Shown: positions 27,892-36,661, numbered from the stretch's first letter. The stretch is DNA of 61,377 nt from Streptococcus sanguinis (GCF_003943735.1 NZ_RJMV01000003.1:248647-310023), one strand, 5' to 3'. Translations and numbers: made by a program. The notes: generated by a model from the sequence alone, not told the origin.

Positions 27892-27912
27892 AGGAAAATT
27901 AATTTATCATCA

Positions 27913-28476
27913 TTATTTTTTGGCTTTTTCAAGTGCAGGAATGATAGTTGCTGTCAAAATCGCAGAAATGATTAACTCGGCAATGGAATTTGCAGATAGA
28001 ATCACAGCCAAAAGTGCTTTGATATCACCTTGGTATACATTTGAAAAGAGAAAGAAGATACCTCCCAAGACGAAGATGGTATTGGTGGCAGAACCAACGG
28101 AACCAGCTACAATCAAGCCAGCCTTATTTTTCATTGCTTTATATACGAAATAAGGAGTGATACCGATGAGAATGCGAGGCACCATGGCAACAAGAAGCGA
28201 AGAAAGGCTTCCATTTGGCACAAAGGGGCTAAAGAGATAGCTGGTTGGTAGCAACACCAAGGTATTGGTAATAACGCTGATACATCCCATGAGCCCACCT
28301 AGAACAGCTCCGACTTTAGGACCATAGAGGATACTGGCAATGATAACAGGGATGTGAATAATCGTAGGTTTAATCGGTACTGGCAGGAGGTTGAAAATGA
28401 CTGAGCTGAGCAGGTGCAGTACCAACATAATGGCAAAGAAAATAGCAATTTGAGCAATTTTAGACTGTTTTTTCAT
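27913..28476 (-). CDS. ECF transporter S component, probably pantothenate (PanT-like)
   Basis: A 187-residue, very hydrophobic protein with five to six membrane segments. The segment KPTIIHIPVIIASILYGPKVGAVLGG is typical of substrate-binding S components of energy-coupling factor vitamin transporters, which pair with a shared EcfA/A'/T module encoded elsewhere. It overlaps coaC by 17 bases, and coaC/coaB act in coenzyme A synthesis, so a pantothenate (or related CoA precursor) substrate is the natural inference. Substrate is not shown by sequence alone. Confidence 0.85.
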   Translation of the reverse strand: MKKQSKIAQIAIFFAIMLVLHLLSSVIFNLLPVPIKPTIIHIPVIIASILYGPKVGAVLGGLMGCISVITNTLVLLPTSYLFSPFVPNGSLSSLLVAMVPRILIGITPYFVYKAMKNKAGLIVAGSVGSATNTIFVLGGIFFLFSNVYQGDIKALLAVILSANSIAELIISAILTATIIPALEKAKK

Positions 28477-29011
28477 AAATAAGTTCCTTTACTGTATCAA
28501 TAATTGTATCAATCTCAGCTAGAGCACCTGTCCCCTGATCGCCACAGGCCAGAACAGCTTCGCGTGGTTGGATAACCTTCCATCCAAAACGCTGCAGACG
28601 TTCCAAATTGTGCTGGGTTAGTGGATTTTCAAACATCTTAGTGTTCATAGCTGGAGCCAAAACTTTCTTCGTATGAGGCGGCAGAGCTAGAGCAGTAGCT
28701 GTCACCATATTGTCAGCTAAGCCGTTGGCTAGTTTAGCGATGGTATTTGCTGTAGCGGGAGCTAGCAAAAAGAGGTCAGACTTTTTAGCGATATCAATGT
28801 GATTGACCTTGCTCGGGTCAGGTTCTTGCATAATATCAATTGCAACTGGCTTTTGCGACAAGACTTGCAGGGTCAGCGGTGTGATAAATTCTGTCGCTGC
28901 CTCTGTCATGAGGACAGCAACTTCAAAGTTCTCTTTCTTTAGACGGCTGATGATGTCAGCAGCCTTGTAGGCTGATATGCTGCCGCTGACGGCTAAGGTA
29001 ATCCGTTTCAT
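28460..29011 (-). CDS. coaC: Phosphopantothenoylcysteine decarboxylase
   Basis: Flavoprotein that decarboxylates 4'-phosphopantothenoylcysteine in coenzyme A synthesis. In most bacteria it is fused to CoaB; in streptococci the two are separate, as here. Motifs: ITLAVSGSISAYKAADI (FMN phosphate loop), the active-site His in VNHIDIAKKSD, and the substrate motif APAMNTKMF with Cys in VLACGDQGTGAL. ATG 29011 (183 residues) is favoured over ATG 29014 by spacing to AGGAGG. It lies 11 bases after coaB. Confidence 0.95.
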   Translation of the reverse strand: MKRITLAVSGSISAYKAADIISRLKKENFEVAVLMTEAATEFITPLTLQVLSQKPVAIDIMQEPDPSKVNHIDIAKKSDLFLLAPATANTIAKLANGLADNMVTATALALPPHTKKVLAPAMNTKMFENPLTQHNLERLQRFGWKVIQPREAVLACGDQGTGALAEIDTIIDTVKELIYEKTV

Positions 29012-29022
29012 CATTTACCTCC

Positions 29023-29706
29023 TTATGGACTATGGATATGCAGGTAGAGGAGCTGAGCAATTTCTTCTTTGGATTGAGCTTGAGTTACAGTCTCTTTTCC
29101 GACAAGATAGGCTCTGTGCTCCTGATTAGAAATCTCTGTCAAATCATTGACGACGATGATTTCTGCTTGATTTTTTATGAGACTGGCTCGTGCGGTCTCG
29201 AGTAACTCTTCCTTAGAAACATCGACCAAGAGTTTGAAGCCAATCAAGCGAATGGCTGGATTCCATTTTTTTACCAAACTGATGATTTTTGGTGTCTTTT
29301 TGAGAAAAAGAACTTGAACATCATCCTGAGAAGAAATCTTGCTTTCTGAGTTAGTTTTATTCAGAAATTCAGTCATGTCAGGGCTAGCCGCTACAGCTTC
29401 CAAACCAGTCATGTAGACGGGAGTATAGTCAGAAACAGCCATTGCATGAATCAATACATCATGTGTGTGAACGAGCGGCTTCAAGCTTTCAAGCAGTTCT
29501 GCAACGTTTTCAATCTGGACAATGGTAAGATTGGGATGAGCTGCAGGGCGAACAGCCTTGGGTGTTGTTACCAAAGTCACCCGATCTCCCTTGGCTAGGA
29601 AAGTTTCGGCTATGATTTTCCCTAGCTGTCCCGTCGAATGATTGGTAATAGAGCGGACACGGTCGATTTTCTCGCTGGTCCCGCCAGAAGTAATCAATAT
29701 GTTCAT
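29023..29706 (-). CDS. coaB: Phosphopantothenate--cysteine ligase
   Basis: Joins phosphopantothenate and cysteine (CTP- or ATP-dependent), the step before CoaC. The 227 residues begin MNILITSGGTSEKIDRVRSITNHSTGQLGK, the family's nucleotide-binding opening, and contain IHAMAVSDYTP and the substrate-flap region with GFKLLVDVS and NDLTEI. Stand-alone form as in other streptococci. First gene of the leftward coaB-coaC-S component operon. Confidence 0.95.
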   Translation of the reverse strand: MNILITSGGTSEKIDRVRSITNHSTGQLGKIIAETFLAKGDRVTLVTTPKAVRPAAHPNLTIVQIENVAELLESLKPLVHTHDVLIHAMAVSDYTPVYMTGLEAVAASPDMTEFLNKTNSESKISSQDDVQVLFLKKTPKIISLVKKWNPAIRLIGFKLLVDVSKEELLETARASLIKNQAEIIVVNDLTEISNQEHRAYLVGKETVTQAQSKEEIAQLLYLHIHSP

Positions 29707-29881
29707 AACACTATTTTACAAGAAAAAAGAAATTTAGTAAAATAATTCTAATTGCAGAGTGTCACAGCGGAAAATAATTCTCTGAAATCTTATATTTTAG
29801 AGAATATAATTTTCTTAACTTTTCTTTTTACCGAACATTAAAATCTTTTTAGAGCTTAATCATGTAGATTTTGCTCTTTTT

Positions 29882-29890
29882 TGTTATAAT
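29882..29890 (+). promoter_or_regulatory. Extended -10 promoter of fhs
   Basis: TGTTATAAT with TATAAT at 29885-29890, no convincing -35, 29 bases before the start codon. A small ATTCTCT/AGAGAAT hairpin (near 29776-29805) lies upstream in the same divergent region. Confidence 0.5.
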
Positions 29891-29919
29891 CTTTATATTA
29901 ATTGACAGAGGAGTTCTTG

Positions 29920-31590
29920 ATGAAAACAGATATTGAAATTGCTCAAAGTGTTGAATTGCAGCCTATTGTTGATGTAGTGAAAAAAGTTGGCATCAACTAT
30001 GACGACTTGGAATTATATGGTAAGTATAAGGCTAAGCTCAGCTTTGATAAGATTCGTGAGGTTGAAAAAAATCCTGTTGGCAAACTGATTTTGGTAACGG
30101 CGATTAATCCGACACCTGCTGGGGAAGGTAAGTCTACCATTACCATTGGACTAGCTGATGCGCTCAATAAAATTGGCAAGAAAACTATGATTGCCATTCG
30201 CGAACCGTCTTTGGGGCCTGTTATGGGAATCAAAGGAGGCGCAGCTGGCGGCGGTCACGCGCAGGTTCTACCGATGGAAGATATTAACTTGCATTTTACT
30301 GGTGATATGCACGCCATTACGACTGCTAACAACGCCCTGTCAGCTCTCATTGATAATCATTTGCATCAAGGAAATGCTCTGGGAATCGATCAACGCCGCA
30401 TTATCTGGAAGCGGGTGGTTGACCTAAATGACCGGGCTCTTCGCCATGTGACCGTTGGCTTAGGAAGTCCTGTCAATGGTATTCCGCGCGAAGATGGTTT
30501 TGACATTACGGTTGCATCTGAAATCATGGCGATTCTTTGCTTAGCCACGGATATTGAAGATTTGAAAAAGCGCTTGGCTAACATTGTCATCGGTTATCGC
30601 TATGACCGCTCACCAGTCTATGTTCGTGACCTTGAGGTAGAAGGAGCCTTGGCTTTAGTCTTGAAAGATGCGATTAAGCCAAATCTAGTTCAGACTATTT
30701 ATGGGACACCAGCCTTTGTTCATGGCGGACCATTTGCTAATATTGCCCACGGCTGTAACTCTGTTTTGGCGACTAGCACAGCGCTGCGGTTGGCTGATTA
30801 TACAGTGACTGAAGCAGGATTTGGTGCAGATCTTGGTGCTGAAAAATTCTTAGATATTAAAACTCCAAACTTACCGACTTCTCCAGATGCAGTCGTAATC
30901 GTTGCAACCTTGCGCGCTCTTAAGATGAATGGTGGAGTAGCTAAGGATGCACTTACAGAAGAGAATGTTGAGGCGATCCGAGCTGGTTTTGCTAATCTCA
31001 AGCGGCACGTTGAAAATATGCGTAAGTTCGGTATTCCAGCAGTAGTAGCCATCAATGAATTTGTCTCAGATACGGAGTCTGAAATTGCTACGCTTAAGGA
31101 ACTCTGTGCAGCAATTAAGGTACCAGTTGAGCTTGCTAGTGTTTGGGCTGATGGCGCTGAAGGTGGTGTGGCTTTGGCTGAGACTTTAGTCAAAACCATT
31201 AATGAAGAACCTGCTCATTACACTCGCCTCTATGATAATGATCTTTCTATTGAAGAAAAAATAGAGAAAATTGTCAGAGAAATCTATCGTGGTTCAAAGG
31301 TGAACTTTGAGAAAAAAGCGCAGACTCAGATTCGGGAAATTGTCAAAAACGGTTGGGACAAGCTACCAATCTGCATGGCCAAAACACAGTATAGCTTCTC
31401 AGACAATCCTGCTGCTCTGGGCGCGCCAGAAAACTTTGAAATTACCATTCGTGAATTGGTACCAAAACTTGGGGCAGGCTTTATCGTGGCTTTGACAGGA
31501 GATGTCATGACCATGCCAGGATTGCCAAAACGTCCTGCAGCACTTAATATGGATGTGGCAGCAGACGGCACAGCGATTGGACTATTTTGA
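29920..31590 (+). CDS. fhs: Formate--tetrahydrofolate ligase
   Basis: Makes 10-formyl-tetrahydrofolate from formate, ATP and THF for purine and fMet-tRNA synthesis. ATG 29920 (MKTDIEIAQ, 556 residues) is chosen because AGAGGAG lies six bases before it and family length fits. The ATP loop is [14 protein letters not shown] at about residues 65-78; other family blocks are [36 protein letters not shown] and [11 protein letters not shown]. It is transcribed alone, divergent from coaB, with its own terminator. Confidence 0.98.
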   Translation: MKTDIEIAQSVELQPIVDVVKKVGINYDDLELYGKYKAKLSFDKIREVEKNPVGKLILVTAINPTPAGEGKSTITIGLADALNKIGKKTMIAIREPSLGPVMGIKGGAAGGGHAQVLPMEDINLHFTGDMHAITTANNALSALIDNHLHQGNALGIDQRRIIWKRVVDLNDRALRHVTVGLGSPVNGIPREDGFDITVASEIMAILCLATDIEDLKKRLANIVIGYRYDRSPVYVRDLEVEGALALVLKDAIKPNLVQTIYGTPAFVHGGPFANIAHGCNSVLATSTALRLADYTVTEAGFGADLGAEKFLDIKTPNLPTSPDAVVIVATLRALKMNGGVAKDALTEENVEAIRAGFANLKRHVENMRKFGIPAVVAINEFVSDTESEIATLKELCAAIKVPVELASVWADGAEGGVALAETLVKTINEEPAHYTRLYDNDLSIEEKIEKIVREIYRGSKVNFEKKAQTQIREIVKNGWDKLPICMAKTQYSFSDNPAALGAPENFEITIRELVPKLGAGFIVALTGDVMTMPGLPKRPAALNMDVAADGTAIGLF

Positions 31591-31600
31591 TCTTGGTTTA

Positions 31601-31624
31601 AAAGGCTCTTTACGAGCCTTTTTT
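31601..31624 (+). terminator. Terminator of fhs
   Basis: AAAGGCTC-TTTAC-GAGCCTTT followed by T-run. Confidence 0.9.
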
Positions 31625-31626
31625 GG

Positions 31627-31632
31627 TATAAT
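31627..31632 (+). promoter_or_regulatory. -10 element before GNAT gene
   Basis: TATAAT directly after the fhs terminator, 34 bases before the GNAT start; no clear -35. Confidence 0.4.
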
Positions 31633-31666
31633 AGTGAAAATAATGAGAATAGAATATGGAGACAAC

Positions 31667-32194
31667 ATGAACATTAGATTAGCAAGACCATCAGACGCTG
31701 CGACCTTGCTTGCTATTTATGCGCCTTATGTAGAAAATACAGCCATTACTTTTGAATATGAAGTCCCGACCATTGAGGATTTTGCAACTAGGATTGAGAA
31801 AACGTTGGAAAGATATCCTTATCTGGTAGCGGAAGAAGACGGTTTAATTTTAGGTTATGCCTATGCTTCGACTTATTATGCGCGTGCAGCCTATGATTGG
31901 GCGGCGGAATTGTCCGTCTATGTCAGTCAAGATGCTCGAGGAAAGGGAGTCGGCAGTAATCTTTATGATGAACTTGAAGACCTGTTAGATCAGATGGGAT
32001 ATATGCATTTTCTAGCCTGTATTTCTTTGCCAAATGAAGCCAGCTTGGCTTTGCATCGAAAAAGAGGCTACCAGCAGGTGGCGCATTTCCCTAAAATTGG
32101 CTATAAATTCGAGCGTTGGCATGACATTGTTTGGCTGCAAAAGTCCTTAGACAAGCAAGCTGGACCCATCAAATTTTTAAAAGAAATGGATTAA
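31667..32194 (+). CDS. GNAT acetyltransferase, Pat/phosphinothricin type
   Basis: A 175-residue GNAT enzyme of the branch named phosphinothricin acetyltransferase (MNIRLARPSDAATLLAIYAPYVENTAITFEYEVP is its usual opening). Motif A is RGKGVGSNLYDEL at about 93-105, and SLPNEASLALHRKRGYQQV and KFERWHDIVW are typical of the branch. ATG 31667 is preceded by GGAG; the longer upstream frame runs back into fhs and is not real. Related enzymes acetylate methionine sulfone or other amino acid analogues; substrate here is unknown. It is followed two bases later by a lipoprotein gene. Confidence 0.9.
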   Translation: MNIRLARPSDAATLLAIYAPYVENTAITFEYEVPTIEDFATRIEKTLERYPYLVAEEDGLILGYAYASTYYARAAYDWAAELSVYVSQDARGKGVGSNLYDELEDLLDQMGYMHFLACISLPNEASLALHRKRGYQQVAHFPKIGYKFERWHDIVWLQKSLDKQAGPIKFLKEMD

Positions 32195-32196
32195 AA

Positions 32197-32808
32197 ATGA
32201 TGAAAAAGAAACATTTATTAATAACTCTTCTAAGCGTTACCCTTTTGACTTTGAGCGGCTGTCAGGCCGTTGAAAATTGGTTTAAAAATGCCAAGGAGGA
32301 ATGGATTGGTTTAGAGATGACAGTTCGAACCTATGATGAGAATTCCCAACTCATAGACCAGATGTCGGGGAAGTCCCTGTCCATCTCGCGTAACGAGGAG
32401 TTTGATTCAGTTGATGCGGAAGGAAATTCCAAGGAAGATTCTTCTGTGCTCAAAATAACCTTGGGTAAGTATGAGATTGACCATGTGGGCTCTTCCTTGA
32501 TTGCAGAAGAAAAAGGCTTGAAAGATGTCTTTGCCCAGTATCAAAAGACTGCAGATGTTGAGGAGAATAGCCATTCTGTTCCTGTTTTAAATCGCATGAT
32601 TTCAGCCTTTAAAAACGACTTTACCGGAAAGAAAAAGGTCATTTTGATTCGCTCTCAAAACGGCACTCCGTTGGCTGCCTATGCTGGAGACCGTGTTTCT
32701 CTAGATAAATCCGATGCTCCTAAAACCTCTGAGTTGCTGATTGACGGCAAACGTCTCGTGATTTACCGCTGCGACTACACTATTTATGACCGTGAATTGC
32801 TGGAGTAA
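32197..32808 (+). CDS. DUF5052-like lipoprotein
   Basis: A 203-residue predicted lipoprotein. It begins MMKKKHLLITLLSVTLLTLSGC: basic residues, hydrophobic core and lipobox LSGC, so the Cys at about 22 would be lipid-modified after signal peptidase II cleavage and the protein anchored outside the membrane. The remainder (beta-rich, ends TIYDRELLE) resembles the DUF5052 family of streptococci; function unknown. It starts two bases after the GNAT gene and is three bases before the AlkD-like gene, so the three probably form one transcript. Confidence 0.85.
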   Translation: MMKKKHLLITLLSVTLLTLSGCQAVENWFKNAKEEWIGLEMTVRTYDENSQLIDQMSGKSLSISRNEEFDSVDAEGNSKEDSSVLKITLGKYEIDHVGSSLIAEEKGLKDVFAQYQKTADVEENSHSVPVLNRMISAFKNDFTGKKKVILIRSQNGTPLAAYAGDRVSLDKSDAPKTSELLIDGKRLVIYRCDYTIYDRELLE

Positions 32809-32811
32809 GAT

Positions 32812-33465
32812 ATGAATGTAGAGGAATTGGTAAAAGAGTTAAAAGCTTTAGCTAACCCAGATGATGCGGTGGCTATGAAAGCCTATATGAAAAATAAATT
32901 TGAGTTTCTAGGAGTCAAGACTCTAGCCAGACGGAAGCTCACAAAGGCTTTTTTCAAACAACATACTGACTCCGTCATTGACTGGAATTTTATAAATGAA
33001 GCTTGGAAAAATCCCTATCGAGAACTGCAGTACACTGCGCTAGATTATCTGGAGATTCGCAAGAAACTATTGACACCATCTGACTTGCCACGTTTGAAAA
33101 AGCTGGCCCAAACAAAATCTTGGTGGGATACCATAGACTTTTTGGACCGCTTGGTTGGATCAATCATTGCTCGATTTCCGGAAACCAAAGAGATTATTGT
33201 AGCTTGGAGTTGTGATGAGGATATTTGGTTACGGCGCTTGACTATTGATCATCAGCTGCTACGAAAAGAGAAAACAGACACAGAGCTCTTGGAGAAGATT
33301 TTAGTAAATAATCTGGGCCAAACAGAATTCTTTATTAACAAGGCCATCGGCTGGGCGCTGAGAGATTATTCCAAAACCAATCCAGACTGGGTCAGAGATT
33401 TTATAGAACGGAATCGAGCAGCAATGGCTGCCCTTAGTATTCGAGAGGGAAGTAAGTATTTATAA
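32812..33465 (+). CDS. AlkD-like DNA alkylation repair protein
   Basis: A 217-residue all-helical protein of the AlkD family, HEAT-like repeat DNA glycosylases that remove 3- and 7-alkylpurines. The sequence WNFINEAWKNPYRELQYTALDYL, TKSWWDTIDFLDR and WLRRLTIDHQL, with FFINKAIGWALRDYSKTNPDWV near the end, fits the family; the WWDT/D...R region provides the DNA-contact and catalytic Asp seen in AlkD. A small ATG start without a strong Shine-Dalgarno lies three bases after the lipoprotein stop (AGTAAGATATG). Confidence 0.92.
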   Translation: MNVEELVKELKALANPDDAVAMKAYMKNKFEFLGVKTLARRKLTKAFFKQHTDSVIDWNFINEAWKNPYRELQYTALDYLEIRKKLLTPSDLPRLKKLAQTKSWWDTIDFLDRLVGSIIARFPETKEIIVAWSCDEDIWLRRLTIDHQLLRKEKTDTELLEKILVNNLGQTEFFINKAIGWALRDYSKTNPDWVRDFIERNRAAMAALSIREGSKYL

Positions 33466-33487
33466 AAATTCTAATAATCTGTCTGTC

Positions 33488-33516
33488 TTGACATTTTCTA
33501 TGTGATAGCTTATGAT
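33488..33516 (+). promoter_or_regulatory. Promoter of ncRNA upstream of asd
   Basis: TTGACA (33488-33493), 17-base spacer, TATGAT (33511-33516); start expected near 33523. One base off consensus overall. Confidence 0.8.
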
Positions 33517-33522
33517 AGATAA

Positions 33523-33662
33523 GTGCGATGAGTCGATATGCAGATTTTCTGCAAATTGAAGCATGGGAGGTCATAAACGCAGGAGCGGACCTTGATCAGT
33601 TGTGTGAACCTGCTGATCACATGAAAGTGCCCTTATCCCCAATCTACGGATTGGGGATTTTT
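33523..33662 (+). ncRNA. Small RNA with own promoter and terminator, asd RNA-like
   Basis: A stand-alone transcription unit of about 140 bases with no open frame. It has a near-consensus promoter and ends in a very strong terminator: a 10-bp stem ATCCCCAATC/GATTGGGGAT closed by the stable TACG tetraloop and followed by T-run (33635-33662). Inside are hairpins GCAGA/TCTGC (33540-33552) and TGATCAG/CTGATCA (33593-33619) and a central GGGAGG (33564-33569). Its place upstream of asd and its size fit the asd RNA motif described in lactic acid bacteria and seen as a small RNA in streptococci; I cannot confirm the match without a covariance search. Confidence 0.65.
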
Positions 33663-33909
33663 CTATGTCTCTTAGAGTGGCAAGACCATTAGTCGCAGCC
33701 GGGCTTAGAGACATTGATACTGAGACGGTCGACGTAGTGAGTGCTATTGCTCTTGACGAAACGAGTCCGCAGGAGGAAATTGAGTCATAGAGCAGTGGAT
33801 ACAGTTTTGTTCGTGAGAACAAAAACTGTAAACCTTGAAAGTTCTCATAGAGAGGCATGAGTGTTAGTGTGTTTTATCAAAATATCGCACTTATATTCTT
33901 CAGAAATAT
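33663..33909. other. Structured, gene-free stretch between ncRNA and asd promoter
   Basis: No credible gene. It has several strong inverted repeats: GTCTCT/AGAGAC (near 33668 and 33706), TGCTCT(T)GAC with GTC(AT)AGAGCA (about 33747-33794), and a long hairpin TACAGTTTTGTTC/GAACAAAAACTGTA (33800-33830). It lies between a terminator and a separate promoter, so it may be a repeat element or a second RNA. No known family is recognised. Confidence 0.4.
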
Positions 33910-33937
33910 TTGCATTTTTCCCTAAAAATAGTATAAT
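33910..33937 (+). promoter_or_regulatory. Promoter of asd
   Basis: TTGCAT (33910-33915), 16-base spacer, TATAAT (33932-33937). Confidence 0.75.
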
Positions 33938-33949
33938 ACTAACAATAAA

Positions 33950-33964
33950 AATTTTTTGAAAATT
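33950..33964. promoter_or_regulatory. CodY box in asd leader
   Basis: AATTTTTTGAAAATT matches AATTTTCWGAAAATT at 14 of 15 positions and lies between the asd -10 and the start codon, a position suited to repression. Confidence 0.7.
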
Positions 33965-33979
33965 CAGAGAGGTTATCGC

Positions 33980-35056
33980 ATGGGATATACAGTTGCTGTA
34001 GTAGGTGCCACTGGTGCCGTTGGATCTCAAATGATTAAAATGCTGGAAGAATCTAGCCTTCCAATTGATAAAATACGCTATCTGGCGTCTGCTCGTTCAG
34101 CTGGAAAAGTTCTCCAGTTCAAGGGACAAGATATTACTATCGAAGAGACGACTGAGACGGCTTTTGAAGGTGTAGATATTGCTCTCTTCTCAGCTGGAGG
34201 TTCTACCTCAGCAAAATTCGCTCCTTACGCAGTTAAAGCGGGAGCGGTGGTGGTCGATAACACCTCTTATTTCCGTCAAAATCCTGATGTTCCTCTGGTT
34301 GTTCCAGAAGTCAACGCCCATGCCTTAGATCAGCACAAGGGAATTATCGCTTGCCCTAACTGCTCGACAATTCAGATGATGGTGGCTTTAGAGCCTATTC
34401 GTCAGCAATGGGGGTTGGAGCGTATCATCGTGTCTACCTATCAAGCTGTTTCTGGTGCAGGTATGGGAGCCATTCTTGAAACCCAAGCTCAATTGCGCTC
34501 TGTTCTCAATGATGGTGTAAATCCTAAGGACGCAGAAGCCAATATCCTGCCATGTAGTGGTGATAAGAAGCATTATCCTATTGCCTTTAATGCCTTACCT
34601 CAGATTGATGTCTTTACAGATAACGACTATACTTACGAAGAGATGAAGATGACCAAGGAAACTAAGAAAATCATGGAAGATGATTCTATTGCTGTTTCTG
34701 CGACATGTGTCCGTCTTCCAATCTTATCTGCTCACTCAGAATCTGTTTACATCGAGACTAAGGAAGTTGCTCCTATTGAACAGGTAAAAGCAGCAATCGC
34801 AGCCTTTCCTGGTGCTGTTCTGGAGGATGATGTAGCTCATCAGGTTTATCCGCAAGCAATCAATGCGGTTGGTAAGAAAGAAACCTTTGTTGGCCGGATT
34901 CGTAAGGATCTTGATGCGGAAAAAGGAATCCACATGTGGGTGGTTTCAGACAATCTTCTTAAGGGGGCGGCTTGGAATTCTGTTCAAATCGCAGAGACAC
35001 TGCATGAGCGTGGTTTAGTTCGTCCAACAGCAGAAGTTGTTTTTGAATTAAAATAA
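33980..35056 (+). CDS. asd: Aspartate-semialdehyde dehydrogenase
   Basis: Reduces aspartyl phosphate to aspartate semialdehyde, the branch point to lysine/diaminopimelate, threonine and methionine. ATG 33980 ([18 protein letters not shown], 358 residues) has GAGAGG eight bases before it; the longer frame is not needed. NADP loop GATGAVGS at 9-16, catalytic Cys in [11 protein letters not shown] (about 130) and a His in the later substrate region are present. dapA, the next enzyme toward lysine and cell-wall diaminopimelate/lysine, follows but with a terminator between. A CodY box and an asd RNA-like unit precede it. Confidence 0.97.
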   Translation: MGYTVAVVGATGAVGSQMIKMLEESSLPIDKIRYLASARSAGKVLQFKGQDITIEETTETAFEGVDIALFSAGGSTSAKFAPYAVKAGAVVVDNTSYFRQNPDVPLVVPEVNAHALDQHKGIIACPNCSTIQMMVALEPIRQQWGLERIIVSTYQAVSGAGMGAILETQAQLRSVLNDGVNPKDAEANILPCSGDKKHYPIAFNALPQIDVFTDNDYTYEEMKMTKETKKIMEDDSIAVSATCVRLPILSAHSESVYIETKEVAPIEQVKAAIAAFPGAVLEDDVAHQVYPQAINAVGKKETFVGRIRKDLDAEKGIHMWVVSDNLLKGAAWNSVQIAETLHERGLVRPTAEVVFELK

Positions 35057-35082
35057 AGTGACCAAGGAAACTTGACAGCACA

Positions 35083-35115
35083 GGGTTGAATAATCGTTCT
35101 TTCAACCCTCTTTTC
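35083..35115 (+). terminator. Terminator of asd
   Basis: GGGTTGAA and TTCAACCC pair, followed by TCTTTT. Confidence 0.8.
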
Positions 35116-35116
35116 G

Positions 35117-35122
35117 TATAAT
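35117..35122 (+). promoter_or_regulatory. -10 element of dapA
   Basis: TATAAT 17 bases before the dapA start, just behind the asd terminator. No clear -35; the short leader would make transcription start close to the Shine-Dalgarno AGAGAGG. Confidence 0.4.
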
Positions 35123-35138
35123 AAAGAGAGGTAAGTTT

Positions 35139-36074
35139 ATGGCGTATGCGGATTTGAAAAACTGTAAAATCATCACAGCTTTTATTACACCTTTTCATGA
35201 AGATGGCTCCATCAATTTTGAAGCTATTCCAGACTTGATTGAGCATCTTTTGGCTCATCATACGGATGGGATTTTGCTGGCTGGAACAACTGCAGAAAGT
35301 CCAACTCTGACTCACGATGAAGAGCTGGAATTATTTGCGGCAGTTCAAAAGGTTGTCAAGGGGCGCGTTCCTTTGATAGCTGGTGTCGGTACCAATGAAA
35401 CGCGCGACTCTATCGAATTCGTAAAAGAAGTAGATGAATTTGGTGGGTTTGCGGCTGGTTTAGCCATTGTTCCCTATTACAACAAACCTTCTCAGGAAGG
35501 GATGTATCAGCATTTTAAAGCCATTGCGGATGCTTCAAACCTGCCGATCATTATCTACAATATACCTGGCCGGGTAGTGGTTGAGATGACACCTGAGACT
35601 ATGCTGAGGTTGGCAGAACATCCAAACATTATCGGCGTTAAAGAATGTACTAGTCTGGCGAATATGGCCTATCTGATCGAACATCGTCCAGAGGAGTTTC
35701 TGATTTACACTGGTGAGGATGGCGATGCCTTTCATGCTATGAATCTGGGGGCTGATGGAGTTATCTCAGTTGCTTCTCACACAAACGGTGATGAAATGTT
35801 TGAAATGCTGGATGCTATTGAACACAATGACATCAAAAAAGCAGCAGCTATTCAGCGGAAGTTCATCCCTAAAGTCAATGCGCTTTTCTCTTACCCAAGT
35901 CCGGCTCCAGTCAAGGCAGTCCTTAATTACTTAGGATTTGCAGCAGGCCCAACCCGCTTACCACTTGTGCCTGCGCCTGAAGAAGATGCTAAACGCATTA
36001 TTAAGGTCGTGGTTGATGGCGACTATCAAGCAACCAAAGAGACGGTTAAAGGCGTCCTGAGACCGGATTATTGA
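35139..36074 (+). CDS. dapA: 4-hydroxy-tetrahydrodipicolinate synthase
   Basis: Condenses pyruvate with aspartate semialdehyde, the first committed step of lysine synthesis. The 311 residues form the usual TIM barrel: GTTAESPTL (substrate loop, about 48-56), [14 protein letters not shown], the tyrosine in IIYNIPGRV, and the Schiff-base lysine in IGVKECTS (about 168). AGAGAGG precedes the ATG. It follows asd, which makes its substrate. Confidence 0.97.
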
Positions 36075-36102
36075 TTGATAAGATTGAAAAAAATATTTCT
36101 AG

Positions 36103-36129
36103 AAAGGATTGTCCAGGGCAGTCCTTTTA
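36103..36129 (+). terminator. Terminator of dapA
   Basis: AAAGGATTGTC/GGCAGTCCTTT with a three-base loop, then T-rich. Confidence 0.7.
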
Positions 36130-36167
36130 TATGATCTTTTAAGGCTAAAGAAAAAAGGAAGCTTCCT

Positions 36168-36196
36168 TTGAAAAATATTGGAAAAAATTATATAAT
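36168..36196 (+). promoter_or_regulatory. Promoter of ATP-cone gene
   Basis: TTGAAA (36168-36173), 17-base spacer, TATAAT (36191-36196). The start near 36203 leaves a leader of about 110 bases, unusually long for this window; no known leader motif recognised in it. Confidence 0.75.
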
Positions 36197-36316
36197 GTTA
36201 AGGTATGGTCTTGCTTTGAGAATTCTTTTTGAGCAGACTATAGACGACTGGACTGGCAGCAGTCATGTTAGAATTTTACATTAGATTAGAAATATATAAT
36301 ATAAAAGGAGTTTTTT

Positions 36317-36655
36317 ATGCAAGTTATTAAACGGAGCGGTGAGGTTGTAGAATTTGACCCAGATAAAATCTATCAAGCAGTTTTAAAGGCAGCACAGACT
36401 GTCTATGTGTTGACAGATGATTTGCGTCATAATTTAGCGCAGGTTACGAAGAAAGTCGTTCTGGATTTGGAAGAAGCTAAGGTTGAGCGTGCGACGATTA
36501 GCATGATTCAGTCTATGGTTGAAAGCCGCCTCTTAGGTGCAGGTTATATTACTATTGCAGAGCATTATATTTCTTATCGTTTGCAGCGCGATTTAGAGCG
36601 CAATGGCTATGGAGATCATATCGCTGTGCATCTGCATTTTGAGCAAGTAAGATAA
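36317..36655 (+). CDS. Stand-alone ATP-cone domain protein
   Basis: A 112-residue protein that is essentially one ATP-cone, the nucleotide-binding allosteric domain at the N-terminus of ribonucleotide reductases and NrdR. The pattern IKRSGEVVEFDPDKIYQAVLKAAQ, then VTKKVVLDL and the late TIAEHYISYRLQRDLER fits. There is no reductase domain and no NrdR zinc ribbon. AAAGGAG precedes the ATG. It has its own promoter and terminator. Function is unknown; sensing ATP/dATP for an unlinked partner is a reasonable guess. Confidence 0.85.
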   Translation: MQVIKRSGEVVEFDPDKIYQAVLKAAQTVYVLTDDLRHNLAQVTKKVVLDLEEAKVERATISMIQSMVESRLLGAGYITIAEHYISYRLQRDLERNGYGDHIAVHLHFEQVR

Positions 36656-36661
36656 AGTTAG

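Noticed and set aside
33735..33775. Possible hammerhead ribozyme (GACGAAACGAGTC after CTGAGACG)
   Set aside because: The conserved CTGATGA core is missing and the three stems cannot be formed around the GAAAC.
33663..33979. Lysine riboswitch or T-box before asd
   Set aside because: No L-box or T-box conserved segments (no AGAGGTGC-type, no GGGTGG T-box core) could be found; the interval fits neither.
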